Shown in pieces: positions 8,177 through 19,665 of a stretch of 64,000 nt of DNA. Within the stretch, counting starts at the first letter, position 1; every line of letters begins with the position of its first letter. This stretch comes from Streptococcus penaeicida. GTDB lineage: Bacteria > Bacillota > Bacilli > Lactobacillales > Streptococcaceae. The position numbers and the translations under genes were made by a program. Under the pieces are notes generated by a model. It saw nothing but the letters and a program-made list of their open reading frames with translations. It searched no databases and was not told the DNA's origin. The stretch is taken from positions 114,959 through 178,958 of the forward strand of contig NZ_LOCM01000006.1 in the NCBI RefSeq assembly GCF_002887775.1. The letters run 5' to 3'.

Positions 8177-9093
8177 ATGTCTAAAAAATTAACTTTTCAA
8201 GAAATTATTTTGACTTTACAACAATATTGGAATGATAAGGGTTGTATGTTAATGCAAGCCTACGATAACGAAAAGGGTGCTGGGACTATGAGTCCTTATA
8301 CTTTTTTACGTGCTATTGGACCTGAGCCATGGAATGCGGCTTATGTTGAGCCTTCTCGTCGTCCTGCAGATGGTCGTTACGGTGAGAACCCTAACCGCCT
8401 TTATCAACACCACCAATTTCAAGTGGTTATGAAACCATCTCCTTCTAATATTCAAGAACTTTATTTGGAATCTCTTGAAAAATTAGGGATAAATCCTTTG
8501 GAACATGATATTCGATTCGTTGAGGATAACTGGGAAAACCCTTCTACTGGTTCTGCCGGTCTTGGTTGGGAAGTTTGGCTTGATGGTATGGAAATCACAC
8601 AGTTTACGTATTTCCAACAAGTAGGTGGACTGGCGACTAGCCAGTTACTGCCGAAGTAACTTACGGCCTTGAACGTCTAGCTTCCTATATTCAAGAAGTC
8701 GATTCAGTTTATGATATCGAATGGGCTCCTGGCGTTAAGTATGGCGAAATTTTCCTTCAACCAGAATATGAGCATTCAAAATATTCATTTGAAATTTCTG
8801 ACCAAGAGATGTTGCTTGAAAACTTTGAAAAATTCGAAAAAGAAGCAGCGCGTGCTCTTGAAGAAGGCTTAGTTCACCCTGCTTATGATTATGTTCTTAA
8901 ATGTTCACATACCTTTAATTTGCTTGATGCCAGAGGTGCAGTATCAGTTACCGAACGGGCAGGCTACATTGCTCGAATCAGAAATCTAGCCCGTGTGGTC
9001 GCTAAAACATTTGTTGCTGAACGCCGTAAATTGGGTTACCCATTACTTGATGAGGTCCGTCGCGCAGAATTACTAAAGGAGGAAGCTGAATAA
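8177..9093 (+). CDS. glyQ: Glycyl-tRNA synthetase alpha subunit, interrupted by one frameshift
   Basis: Catalytic alpha subunit of the tetrameric (alpha2 beta2) glycyl-tRNA synthetase, essential for charging tRNA-Gly. Codons 1-155 are normal (class II synthetase core; [16 protein letters not shown] and [19 protein letters not shown] are visible). After GGLATS the frame shifts and stops at 8659, while the remainder continues in another frame to 9093. Restoring one C in the GCC at about 8633-8635 gives uninterrupted [13 protein letters not shown] and a 305-residue protein, the usual size. No second alpha-subunit gene is seen here. Because the gene is essential, a sequencing error is more likely than real loss. 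The GGAGG before 8177 sets the start. The stop overlaps glyS (TAATG). Confidence 0.88.
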
Positions 9094-11132
9094 TGGTCAA
9101 AACGTTATTAGTAGAATTAGGACTAGAAGAATTACCGGCTTATGTTGTAACAGCTAGTGAAGAACAATTAGGACAAAAAATCCAAGCTTTCTTAGAAGAA
9201 AACCGTTTGAGTTTTGATAGCATTCAAACCTTCTCAACCCCTCGTCGTTTAGCCTTCCGTGTTAAAGGACTTGCTGACCAACAAGAGGATTTAACAGTTG
9301 ATTTCAAAGGACCTTCTAAAAAAATTGCCCTTGACGCTGATGGTAACTTCTCTAAAGCTGCTCAAGGTTTTGTACGAGGTAAAGGACTTACAACAGATGA
9401 TATTACCTTTAGAGAAATTAAAGGTGAAGAATACGTCTACGTTACTAAACACGAAGAAGGAAAAAAAGCTGAGGAAGTTCTCTTGGCTATTCCTCAACTT
9501 CTAGCAAGCCTTACCTTCCCAGTATCAATGCATTGGGCAGAAAATAGCTTTGAATTTATTCGTCCAGTACACACCTTAACTGTTTTATTAGACGATCACT
9601 TGTTAGAAATGCCATTTTTAGATATTAAATCCGATCGCATTTCTCGTGGTCATCGTTTCCTAGGTCAAGAAACAAGTATTCAGAATGCAGACTCTTATGA
9701 AGCAGATTTAAGAGCACAAGCAGTTATTGCTGACCCGCAAGAACGTCAAGAAATGATTCTTAGTCAAATTAAAGACCTAGAAAGCAAGCATGGTATTCAA
9801 GTTGATATCGATGATAGCTTATTAAATGAAGTTCTCAACTTAGTTGAATATCCAACAGCCTTCATGGGCTCATTTGATGCCAAATACCTTTCAGTCCCAG
9901 AAGAAGTATTGGTAACGTCAATGAAAAATCACCAACGTTATTTTGTTGTTCGTGATCAAGCTGGTAAATTATTGCCAAACTTTATTTCCGTTCGTAATGG
10001 TAATGCAGAACATTTGGAAAATGTTATCAAAGGGAATGAAAAAGTTCTGGTTGCTCGTTTAGAAGATGGTGAATTCTTCTGGCGTGAAGACCAAAAATTA
10101 CAAATCGCTGATCTTGTTGCTAAATTAGAACATGTGACCTTCCATGAAAAAATTGGTTCCCTAGCTGAACATATGGAAAGAACAGGTGTCATTGCTAAAT
10201 ACCTTGCTGAGAAAGCAGCATTAAGTTCAGAAGAAGCAAAAGCTGTTGAACGCGCTAGCCAAATTTACAAATTTGATCTACTAACAGGTATGGTTGGCGA
10301 GTTTGATGAACTGCAAGGATTAATGGGGGAAAAATACGCTCTCCTTGCTGGTGAGGATGCTGCTGTCGCAACTGCCATTCGGGAACATTATTTACCAAGC
10401 TCTGCTGATGGGCAACTGCCAGAGACAAAAGAAGGGGCTGTACTTGCTCTTGCTGATAAGTTGGATACTCTCTTATCATTCTTCTCAGTAGGTCTCATTC
10501 CAAGTGGTTCAAATGACCCTTATGCTCTTCGTCGTGCTACTCAAGGGATCGTCCGCATTCTAGAAGCTTTCGGATGGAATATTCCGATGGATGAGTTGAT
10601 TGAGAATTGCTTCGCTCTAAGCTTTGATAGTTTGACATATGATAATCAAAGTCAAGTCATGGACTTCATTGCTGCGCGTGTCGAAAAAATGATGGGTAAA
10701 GCTATTCCTAAAGATATCAGAGATGCAGTCTTAGCAAGTTCAAACTTCCAAGTGCCAGAAATGTTAGCAACGGCAGAGGCTTTAGCAGAAGCATCTAAGA
10801 CTAGCGACTATAAAACAGCAGTTGAGAACTTATCACGGGTCTTTAACCTAGCAGCTAAAGTAGAAGAAGTTAGTGCGATTAATCAAACCTTGTTTGAAAA
10901 TCAAGAAGAAAAAGACTTGTATCAAGCTGTTTCGGAATTGACTTTATCAGGTTCAGCAAAAGATAAACTGGAACAACTCTTCGCCTTGACAGATAAGATT
11001 GTCGCTTTCTTTGACAATACCATGGTTATGGCTGAAGATCGGGCGCTTAAAAACAATCGTTTGGCTATATTAAGTGAGTTAATGACAAAAGCAAATACTG
11101 TTGCTCAATTTAATCTACTCAATACAAAATAA
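9093..11132 (+). CDS. glyS: Glycyl-tRNA synthetase beta subunit
   Basis: Beta subunit of 679 residues, full length, required with GlyQ for tRNA-Gly recognition and aminoacylation. It starts [14 protein letters not shown] as in other GlyS proteins, and the region [15 protein letters not shown] is the well-conserved C-terminal signature. Its ATG overlaps the glyQ stop by one base and uses the AAAGGAGG at 9075-9082, so the two subunits are translationally coupled under the upstream T-box. Confidence 0.96.
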   Translation: MVKTLLVELGLEELPAYVVTASEEQLGQKIQAFLEENRLSFDSIQTFSTPRRLAFRVKGLADQQEDLTVDFKGPSKKIALDADGNFSKAAQGFVRGKGLTTDDITFREIKGEEYVYVTKHEEGKKAEEVLLAIPQLLASLTFPVSMHWAENSFEFIRPVHTLTVLLDDHLLEMPFLDIKSDRISRGHRFLGQETSIQNADSYEADLRAQAVIADPQERQEMILSQIKDLESKHGIQVDIDDSLLNEVLNLVEYPTAFMGSFDAKYLSVPEEVLVTSMKNHQRYFVVRDQAGKLLPNFISVRNGNAEHLENVIKGNEKVLVARLEDGEFFWREDQKLQIADLVAKLEHVTFHEKIGSLAEHMERTGVIAKYLAEKAALSSEEAKAVERASQIYKFDLLTGMVGEFDELQGLMGEKYALLAGEDAAVATAIREHYLPSSADGQLPETKEGAVLALADKLDTLLSFFSVGLIPSGSNDPYALRRATQGIVRILEAFGWNIPMDELIENCFALSFDSLTYDNQSQVMDFIAARVEKMMGKAIPKDIRDAVLASSNFQVPEMLATAEALAEASKTSDYKTAVENLSRVFNLAAKVEEVSAINQTLFENQEEKDLYQAVSELTLSGSAKDKLEQLFALTDKIVAFFDNTMVMAEDRALKNNRLAILSELMTKANTVAQFNLLNTK

Positions 11133-11163
11133 TACTTAATCATAGAGAAAAGAGAGGTAGCTC

Positions 11164-11421
11164 ATGGATCCTAAAAAGATTGAACGCATCAATGAACTAG
11201 CTAGAAAGAAAAAAACTGTTGGTTTAACAGGACCAGAAAAAGTTGAACAAGCTGAATTGCGTCAAGAATATATTGAAGGCTATCGTCGTTCTGTTCGTCA
11301 TCATATCGAGGGAATCAAAATCGTAGATGAGGAAGGCAATGACCTGACTCCTGAAAAATTACGCCAAGTTCAGAGAGAAAAAGGTCTCCACGGCCGTTCT
11401 CTAGATGATCCTGAATCCTAA
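11164..11421 (+). CDS. DUF896 (YnzC family) protein
   Basis: Small cytoplasmic protein of 85 residues matching the DUF896/UPF0291 family: it starts with an [12 protein letters not shown] helix, continues with [17 protein letters not shown], and ends with a charged tail containing LHGRS. The N-terminal part is a two-helix bundle in the B. subtilis homologue YnzC; the role is unknown. It lies 31 bases after glyS with its own Shine-Dalgarno (AGAGAGG) and is probably cotranscribed with glyQS before the terminator. Confidence 0.88.
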   Translation: MDPKKIERINELARKKKTVGLTGPEKVEQAELRQEYIEGYRRSVRHHIEGIKIVDEEGNDLTPEKLRQVQREKGLHGRSLDDPES

Positions 11422-11426
11422 TATGC

Positions 11427-11458
11427 AAACTGTCTTCCTAAAGGAAGACAGTTTTTTT
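11427..11458 (+). terminator. Terminator of the glyQS operon
   Basis: AAACTGTCTTCCT pairs perfectly with AGGAAGACAGTTT around two bases, followed by a T-run. Confidence 0.92.
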
Positions 11459-11504
11459 ATAAATCTTAAAATAATTACTATTTTTTATACATATATATAA
11501 TTTT

Positions 11505-11536
11505 TGGTATAATAAGATAGAAAGAAACCGCTTACT
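11505..11536 (+). promoter_or_regulatory. glpK extended -10 promoter and cre-like site
   Basis: TGG-TATAAT (11505-11513) is an extended -10. Downstream, AGAAACCGCTTACT (11523-11536) matches the CcpA cre consensus TGWNANCGNTNWCA at 12 of 14 positions (first and last differ). A roadblock position just past the start of transcription suggests catabolite repression of glpK. Confidence 0.6.
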
Positions 11537-11541
11537 TTTAG

Positions 11542-13056
<1,515 letters not shown>

Positions 13057-13082
13057 GTTTAAAGAGTGATTTTCATATCAGT

Positions 13083-13111
13083 TAAATGGCCTGTCTATTT
13101 TTGGCCATTTA
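13083..13111 (+). terminator. Possible weak terminator after glpK
   Basis: TAAATGGCC pairs with GGCCATTTA around an 11-base T-rich loop, but no T-run follows. Confidence 0.45.
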
Positions 13112-13131
13112 CTTGTGTAATTATTGGACTT

Positions 13132-13160
13132 TTGAGAGTCAAGTTCTTGTTTTATACTAT
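13132..13160 (+). promoter_or_regulatory. Probable promoter of the transaldolase-like gene
   Basis: TTGAGA (13132-13137), 17 bp, TACTAT (13155-13160), about 40 bases upstream of the ATG. Confidence 0.5.
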
Positions 13161-13200
13161 ATTTAGATACTATCTTAATTAATCATATCTGGAGGACAAA

Positions 13201-13845
13201 ATGAAATTTTTCTTAGACACTGCTAACGTTGATGCGATTAAAGCCATTAATGAACTGGGTTTGGTTGATGGTGTTACCACTAATCCAACTATTATTTCTA
13301 AAGAAGGACGTGATTTTGAAACAGTCATCAAAGAAATTTGTGAGATTGTTGACGGTCCAATTTCTGCCGAAGTTACTGGTATAACAACTGAAGAAATGGT
13401 AACAGAAGCGCGTGAAATTGCTAAGTGGCATAAAAATATTGTCATCAAAATCCCAATGACAATGGATGGTTTAAAAGCGACTAATATCCTATCTAAAGAA
13501 GGCATTAAAACAAACGTAACACTGGTTTTCACTGTCTCTCAAGGTTTAATGGCAATGAAAGCAGGGGCAACTTATATCAGTCCATTTATCGGTCGTTTAG
13601 AAGATATTGGTTCTGACCCTTATCAACTGATTGAAGATTTACGTGAAATTATTGATATCTTCGGATATGAAACAGAAATTATTTCTGCCAGCATTCGTAA
13701 TGCAGCTCACGTTGAAGCTGTTGCTAAGCTTGGCTCAGATATTGCAACAATTCCTGACGCTGTCTTTGCCAAAATGGTCAAACACCCATTGACAGACAAT
13801 GGAATCGATCAATTTATGAAAGATTGGGCTTCCTTTAAAAAATAA
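13201..13845 (+). CDS. Transaldolase / fructose-6-phosphate aldolase-like protein
   Basis: Class I aldolase of 214 residues from the short MipB/FSA/TalC subfamily. The family pattern is clear: [24 protein letters not shown] near residue 24, and the Schiff-base Lys in NIVIKIPMT near residue 83. Sequence alone does not separate transaldolase from fructose-6-phosphate aldolase; the adjacent transketolase gene makes a pentose-phosphate role likely. The start follows GGAGGACAAA. A hairpin separates it from tkt, so the two may be transcribed separately. Confidence 0.88.
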   Translation: MKFFLDTANVDAIKAINELGLVDGVTTNPTIISKEGRDFETVIKEICEIVDGPISAEVTGITTEEMVTEAREIAKWHKNIVIKIPMTMDGLKATNILSKEGIKTNVTLVFTVSQGLMAMKAGATYISPFIGRLEDIGSDPYQLIEDLREIIDIFGYETEIISASIRNAAHVEAVAKLGSDIATIPDAVFAKMVKHPLTDNGIDQFMKDWASFKK

Positions 13846-13853
13846 GCCAATTG

Positions 13854-13888
13854 GAAACCTAGTAAGGACTCATGCTAGGTTTCTTTTT
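13854..13888 (+). terminator. Terminator after the transaldolase-like gene
   Basis: GAAACCTAG pairs with CTAGGTTTC around an 11-base loop, followed by CTTTTT. Confidence 0.85.
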
Positions 13889-13940
13889 ACTTATTACTTT
13901 TAGAATATGAAGAATTTCACGGAAAAATATGTGTGAAATA

Positions 13941-13970
13941 TGATACAATAGAGAACGGAAAACGTTTTTA
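13941..13970 (+). promoter_or_regulatory. tkt extended -10 promoter and cre-like site
   Basis: TGA-TACAAT (13941-13949) is an extended -10. The stretch GGAAAACGTTTTTA (13957-13970) matches the cre consensus at 12 of 14 positions and is nearly palindromic around its central CG, suggesting CcpA control. Confidence 0.5.
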
Positions 13971-14005
13971 AAAATAGATGTTAGACACAGAAAGGCTTTT
14001 AACTT

Positions 14006-15990
14006 ATGACATTCGATGCAGTTGACCAGTTGGCAGTAAACACCATTCGTACCTTATCAATGGATGCGATTCAAGCGGCTAATTCCGGACATCCAGGACT
14101 TCCAATGGGTGCAGCCCCAATGGCTTATGTTCTTTGGAACAAAGTGATGAACATTAACCCTAAAACAGGCCGTAACTGGACAAACCGTGATAGATTTATT
14201 TTATCTGCAGGACATGGTTCTGCAATGTTATACAGCTTATTACATTTAGCTGGTTATAATGTTAGTATTGATGACCTTAAAAACTTCCGTCAATGGGGTT
14301 CTAAAACACCAGGACATCCAGAAGTTAACCATACAGATGGGGTAGAAGCAACAACTGGTCCATTAGGGCAAGGGATTGCTAATGCAGTAGGTATGGCAAT
14401 GGCTGAAGCGCACTTAGCCGCTAAATTTAACAAACCAGGATTTGACATCGTTGATCATTACACTTATGCCTTAAACGGTGATGGTGACTTAATGGAAGGT
14501 GTCAGCCAAGAAGCAGCTAGTTTAGCTGGTCATTTAAAACTTGGCAAACTGGTTCTCTTCTATGATTCAAATGATATTTCATTGGATGGACCAACATCAA
14601 TGGCATTTACAGAATCTGTTAAAGGTCGTTTCGAAGCTTATGGATGGCAACACATTCTTGTTGAAGATGGCAATGATTTAGAAGCAATTGCTAAAGCAGT
14701 TGGAGAAGCAAAAGCTGAAAGTAACAAACCAACCATCATCGAAGTTAAAACCATTATTGGTTTCGGTGCAGAAAAACAAGGAACTTCAGCAGTTCACGGA
14801 GCACCTCTTGGAGCAGAAGGTATTGCCTTTGCTAAGAAAGCTTACCAATGGACAGCAGCAGATTTTGAAGTACCAAGTGAAGTAGCTAGCCGTTTTGCAG
14901 AAGAGCTTCAAGCACGTGGTGAAAAAGCTGAAAATGCTTGGAATGACTTGTTTGCTGCTTATGAAGCTGAATATCCAGAATTAGCGGCAGCTTACAAAAA
15001 AGCTTTTGCTAATGAAGCTATTTCAGTTGACTTGAAAGCTCATGAGTTAGGAACTTCTAAAGCTAGTCGTGTAACCAGCCAAGAAGCTATCCAACAAATT
15101 TCTGAGCAAGTAGCATCATTCTGGGGCGGTTCAGCCGACTTATCATGCTCAAATAACACCATGGTTAAAGCTGAAAAAGACTTCCAACCTGGTCAATATG
15201 AAGGCCGTAATATTTGGTTTGGTGTTCGTGAATTTGCCATGGCAGCAGCCATGAATGGTATTGCTTTACACGGCGGTACACGCGTTTACGGCGGAACTTT
15301 CTTCGTCTTCTCAAACTACCTATTACCAGCAGTTCGTATGGCTGCGCTCCAAAACTTACCAACAATGTATGTCATGACGCATGACTCTATTGCAGTTGGT
15401 GAAGATGGTCCAACACATGAACCAATTGAACAATTAGCAAGTGTGCGTTCAATGCCTAACCTCAACGTTATTCGTCCAGCAGACGGAAATGAAACTAATG
15501 CTGCCTGGAAACGTGCCTTGGCCGAAACAGATAAACCAACCATGTTAGTTCTTACACGCCAAAACTTACCAGCCTTGAAGGAACTGCAGACTTGGCAGAA
15601 GAAGGCTTAAACAAAGGGGCTTATATTCTATCAGATGCCAAAGGTGATTTAGACGGTATTATTATTGCAACAGGTTCTGAAGTGAAATTAGCATTAGATA
15701 CCCAAGCAGCGCTAGCAGAAGAAGGAACTCACGTCCGCGTCGTGTCTATGCCATCCCAAAATATCTTTGATGCGCAAGATGCCGCTTATCAAGAATCCAT
15801 CTTACCAGCAGCTGTAACCAAACGCTTAGCAATTGAAGCTGCATCAAGCTATGGTTGGGCTAAATATGTTGGCTTTGCAGGTAAAACATTGACCATCGAC
15901 ACATGGGGCGCATCAGCACCAGGAAATCGTATTTTTGAAGAATATGGATTCACCACTGAAAATGCTGTAAACCTCTATAAATCTTTGTAA
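14006..15990 (+). CDS. tkt: Transketolase, interrupted by one frameshift
   Basis: Thiamine-diphosphate enzyme transferring two-carbon units in the pentose phosphate pathway. The first 525 or so residues are intact: [32 protein letters not shown], the ThDP motif [14 protein letters not shown] and EDGPTHEP. After QNLPAL the frame breaks and stops at 15610; the C-terminal domain continues in another frame from about 15579 to 15990. Adding one G at about 15577 (TTGAAGG to TTGGAAGG) restores [15 protein letters not shown] and a 661-residue protein of normal length. A sequencing error is the simplest explanation. A terminator follows. Confidence 0.9.
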
Positions 15991-16000
15991 TATATTAGAC

Positions 16001-16031
16001 AAAAGGTTCTACTCATAGAGTAGAGCCTTTT
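16001..16031 (+). terminator. Terminator after tkt
   Basis: AAAAGGTTCTACTC pairs with GAGTAGAGCCTTTT (one G-U pair) around a 3-base loop. Confidence 0.85.
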
Positions 16032-16137
16032 CATTTAGAAAAAATGATAAAAAGATGATAATTTCTTGACTTTAATGTCAAAATACTATACGATTAATGA
16101 AATAGTTGTATTAAGTTAAAGGTACAAAGAGGTTATT

Positions 16138-16389
16138 ATGGAAAAGCAAAGACAAGATTTATATAATCAAATTATCAAAGCTTATGATTGCCCGGATATT
16201 CGGGAAAATAAGACAATGGCTCAGACCCTCTTAACAGCTTCAAACAAGTTGATTAAGAATCAAAATCCTATTGTGATAGCCAGTGAGTTAAACAATCAAG
16301 TTGATACCTATTTAATTCAAGATAACAAAGATTTACCAAAATCCCTCTATGCTTTAAAGGATGCTTTAAAAGTCTATATTGAAGTTTAG
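16138..16389 (+). CDS. Small helical protein, possible bacteriocin-immunity-like
   Basis: Protein of 83 residues with no signal peptide or membrane segment and predicted mostly alpha-helical. Its pattern of a Leu/Ala-rich helix, an NQVDTYLIQ segment and a PKSLYALKDALK ending resembles the small four-helix enterocin-A-immunity-like proteins of streptococci, but I cannot prove this by eye. It ends 20 bases before the ABC exporter gene, which has its own Shine-Dalgarno, so the three genes may be cotranscribed. Its function is otherwise unknown. Confidence 0.6.
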   Translation: MEKQRQDLYNQIIKAYDCPDIRENKTMAQTLLTASNKLIKNQNPIVIASELNNQVDTYLIQDNKDLPKSLYALKDALKVYIEV

Positions 16390-16409
16390 GTTTAAATAAA
16401 GGAGCAATC

Positions 16410-17147
16410 ATGATTAGATTTGAACATGTTTCAAAATTATATGGCGAAAAAGAGGCCCTAAGTGACCTTAATTTAGAGATTAAAGATGGCGAAATTTTTG
16501 GCTTAATTGGTCATAATGGTGCGGGTAAGACAACAACAATTAGTATCTTAACTTCAATCATCGAAGCCAGTTATGGCCAGGTGACCGTCGATAATCAGCT
16601 GTTGTCTGAAAATCGCGATTTGATAAAAAAGAAAATTGGTTACGTCCCTGATTCACCAGATTTATTTTTAAATTTGACAGCTCGTGAATATTGGCAATTT
16701 TTAGCTAAAATTTATGGAGTTTCTGACCAAGCAACAGAAGAACGCATGCAGGCTTTAAGCCAACTCTTTGATATAGAAACGGAATTAGATAACACCATTG
16801 CTTCCTTTTCACATGGGATGCGACAAAAAGTGATTGTTATTGGTGCTTTAATTTCTGATCCGGACATTTGGATTCTGGACGAACCTTTGACTGGTTTAGA
16901 CCCACAAGCTGCTTTTGATTTGAAAAAAATGATGCGGGAACATGCTGATTCTGGTAACATTGTCTTGTTTTCTACCCATGTCCTCTCTGTTGCGGAGCAA
17001 CTTTGTGATCGCATTGGAATCCTTAAACAAGGAAAACTGATTTTTGTGGGGACTTTGGAGCAATTAAAGGCTGACTATCCGGATAAAGATTTAGAAACCA
17101 TTTACTTGGAATTAGCAGGACGCCACACAAATGAGGAGGTCCTCTAA
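16410..17147 (+). CDS. ABC transporter ATP-binding protein (EcsA-like exporter)
   Basis: Nucleotide-binding subunit of 245 residues. Walker A is GHNGAGKT (residues 34-41), the signature motif is the variant SFSHGMRQK, Walker B is IWILDEPLTGLD, and the switch His is in STHVLS. The short sequence and GHNGAGKTTT style place it among ABC-2 type exporters such as EcsA. It is followed without a gap by the membrane subunit and is likely its partner. The substrate is unknown. Confidence 0.88.
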   Translation: MIRFEHVSKLYGEKEALSDLNLEIKDGEIFGLIGHNGAGKTTTISILTSIIEASYGQVTVDNQLLSENRDLIKKKIGYVPDSPDLFLNLTAREYWQFLAKIYGVSDQATEERMQALSQLFDIETELDNTIASFSHGMRQKVIVIGALISDPDIWILDEPLTGLDPQAAFDLKKMMREHADSGNIVLFSTHVLSVAEQLCDRIGILKQGKLIFVGTLEQLKADYPDKDLETIYLELAGRHTNEEVL

Positions 17148-18780
17148 ATGAAGTGGTCAACTATTTGGGAACTTACCAAAATTAATATTCTTTATTCAAA
17201 TCCCCAAGCACTAACTGCTTTAAAGAAAAAGCAAGAGAAAAGACCAAAGAAACATTTTAGTGCGGCACAAGCAATGATTAAGCAACAAGCCTGATGGTTG
17301 TCATGTTTCTAATAATCTATGTTTTTATGTTTTTAGGAATTGATTTTAGCCGTTATCCTGGATACTTTTCTTTCTATATTGCTTTATTCTTTGTCATGTC
17401 GACTTTAACAGCTTTTACAGCTTTATACACAATCTTTTATGAGAGTAATGATGTGAAACTTTATGTTCATTTGCCCATTAAAGCTAGTGAACTTTATCTG
17501 GCCAAAGTCATTTCTTCATTAGGTATGGGTTCCATATTTTTAATGCCCCTCTTAACTTTATTTTTAATTGCATACTGGCAAATGCACGGTCCCTTAATAG
17601 CCATACCTTTGGCTTTAATAGCCTTTATCATCATTCTTTTCAGTTCTAATGTCATTGCCTTATATGTGAATGCTTGGATAGGAAAGATAATTGTCCGTTC
17701 ACCTCATCGTAAATTGATTTCGACGATTTTACTATCTTTATCAAGTTTTGGAGCCATTGCTCTCGTTTTCTTTTTAAACTTCACTAATAGTAGTCGTATG
17801 GATCAGCAAGCGCAATTGGTTGACAGGATGCCTATTCCTTATTTTAGAGGATTTTATGATCTGGCTTTTGCCCCTTTGGGAATGAATGCAGTCTTTCACT
17901 TCTGGTTACCCTTAGCACTAATTGTTTTGATGGCTTATGGAATCGTCACTGGGATCATGCCCAAATACTATCAAGAAGCTTTGTATTCTAGTGAGCACAG
18001 CCATTCTCAAAAAAGCAAAATGAAAAAGACAGTTTCGGGTAAACCAAAAACTTTGAAACAGTTGATGGTCAAACATCATCTATCAACCTTACAAGATGCT
18101 ACTTTGCTGATACAAACTTTCTTGATGCCCATGATTTTTGTGGTTAGTATGTTAGTGCCATTATTAAAGGCTAAAGAGGTATATCAGGTTTTTTAACAAA
18201 TGACTATTTTGGTGTCGCTTTTCTGACTGGGATGGTTCTGGCAGTTATTGGGACAAGTAGCTCAACATTTGTCGGTGTTGGTCTGTCTTTAGAAAGAGAA
18301 AATTTCACTTACTTAAGAAGTCTGCCGATTCAGATTGGTGCTTTTATCAAAGAAAAATTTGAAATACTTATGCTTTTACAATTGTCGCTACCTTTAGTTG
18401 CTTATCTAATATTAGGTCTGTTTCTTGGTCTTAAGTGGATGATAATTCTATTCTTCCTCCTAGGATTTGTTCTTCAGGCAGTCATTCAAGGTCAATATAT
18501 GTATATGCGTGATATCAAAAATTTGAGTCTAGATTGGCAAAACATCACTCAACTCTTTACTAGAGGGGGAAGTCAATGGTTGGTTTTTGCCTTTATATTT
18601 GGATCAGTTTTTCTTGGATTTCCTCTGATTGCAGGACTTGTTTTCTTATCAATTTTGACCAAACAAGCAATAATGATAAATACTTTCACCCTGATGATTT
18701 TACTTTTATTAATGGCTTTTGGACAATTTCTTCTTAAAAAACGTTTTTGGAATCAGTTGGACCAATTGCTTGCTAAGTAA
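17148..18780 (+). CDS. ABC exporter membrane subunit, interrupted by two frameshifts
   Basis: Multi-spanning permease partner of the preceding ATPase. Three frames carry one continuous protein: 17148-17294 (cytoplasmic N terminus ending AMIKQQA), 17294-18196 (several membrane helices, then a basic cytoplasmic loop) and about 18190-18780 (further helices). Adding one C to the CC at about 17290 reads QQALMVVMF, and adding one T to the T6 run at 18189-18194 reads VFLTNDYFGVAFLTG. The repaired protein has 544 residues. Two independent one-base losses in homopolymers point to sequencing error; real inactivation cannot be excluded because the exporter may be dispensable. Confidence 0.8.
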
Positions 18781-18811
18781 AAATGTCAATTAACTAACAG
18801 ATGAAGTCAGG

Positions 18812-18835
18812 AAAGGGTCCTTCGGGGCTCTTTTT
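18812..18835 (+). terminator. Terminator with UUCG loop after the ABC exporter
   Basis: AAAGGGTCC pairs with GGGCTCTTT (two G-U pairs) around a TTCG tetraloop, followed by T residues. It lies upstream of the proB promoter and excludes an in-frame ATG at 18801 as the proB start. Confidence 0.85.
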
Positions 18836-18836
18836 A

Positions 18837-18845
18837 TGCTATAAT
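18837..18845 (+). promoter_or_regulatory. proB promoter giving a leaderless mRNA
   Basis: Extended -10 TGC-TATAAT ends 6 bases before the ATG at 18852, so the predicted start of transcription coincides with the start codon. No Shine-Dalgarno is present. Confidence 0.65.
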
Positions 18846-18851
18846 TTTCTT

Positions 18852-19664
18852 ATGATGAAAAGACAATTTGAAAATGTAAAACGCATTGTCATTAAAATTG
18901 GAACCAGTTCATTGGTACAAAATAATGGCAAAATTAATTTAGAAAAAATCGATCAGCTAGCCTTTGTTATTGCTAGCCTTATGAACAATGGTAAAGAAGT
19001 TGTTCTCGTATCTTCTGGTGCCATGGGCTTTGGATTGGATATCTTAAAAATGGATAAACGCCCCAGCGACTTAGCTAAACAGCAAGCCGTGTCAAGTGTG
19101 GGACAAGTTGCCATGATGAGTCTCTACTCTCAAATTTTTTCCCACTACCAAAAAAACGTCTCTCAGATTCTCTTAACCCGTGATGTCGTCATTTTTCCAG
19201 AAAGTCTTTTAAATGTAACCAATGCTTTTGAAAGTCTCTTGACATTGGGGATTTTGCCAATCGTTAATGAAAATGACGCTGTTAGTGTGGATGAAATGGA
19301 TCATGCCACTAAATTTGGTGATAATGACCGACTTTCAGCGGTAGTAGCAAAGATTACAAAGGCAGATTTATTAATCATGCTTTCAGATATAGATGGACTT
19401 TTTGATAAAAATCCAACTATTTATGAAGATGCCCAACTTCGCCATATTGTTACCGATATTACTGAAGAGATTATCCTTTCAGCCGGTGGTGCTGGCAGCA
19501 AGTTTGGCACAGGTGGGATGTTGAGTAAGGTGCAATCGGCTCAAATGGTTTTTGAGAATGGTGGCCAGATGGTGTTAATGAATGGACAAAACCCGCGGGA
19601 TATTCTAAGATTGCTTGAAGGTAGAGAAATCGGTACCTGGTTTGTTCAAGAAAAGGGAGAGTAA
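18852..19664 (+). CDS. proB: Glutamate 5-kinase
   Basis: First enzyme of proline synthesis; phosphorylates glutamate to glutamate 5-phosphate. About 270 residues of the amino-acid-kinase fold, with [13 protein letters not shown] at the N terminus, [16 protein letters not shown], and FGDNDRLSA in the active site. The C-terminal PUA domain of E. coli ProB is absent, as in other short Gram-positive forms. Tandem ATGs at 18852 and 18855 lack a Shine-Dalgarno and lie immediately after a TATAAT, so translation is probably leaderless. It is followed after one base by proA. Confidence 0.93.
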   Translation: MMKRQFENVKRIVIKIGTSSLVQNNGKINLEKIDQLAFVIASLMNNGKEVVLVSSGAMGFGLDILKMDKRPSDLAKQQAVSSVGQVAMMSLYSQIFSHYQKNVSQILLTRDVVIFPESLLNVTNAFESLLTLGILPIVNENDAVSVDEMDHATKFGDNDRLSAVVAKITKADLLIMLSDIDGLFDKNPTIYEDAQLRHIVTDITEEIILSAGGAGSKFGTGGMLSKVQSAQMVFENGGQMVLMNGQNPRDILRLLEGREIGTWFVQEKGE

Positions 19665-19665
19665 G

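Noticed and set aside
9298..9504. Overlapping plus and minus frames inside glyS, tkt, pbpX, priA and other genes
   Set aside because: They lie in other frames of well-supported genes, lack ribosome-binding sites and show no family resemblance.
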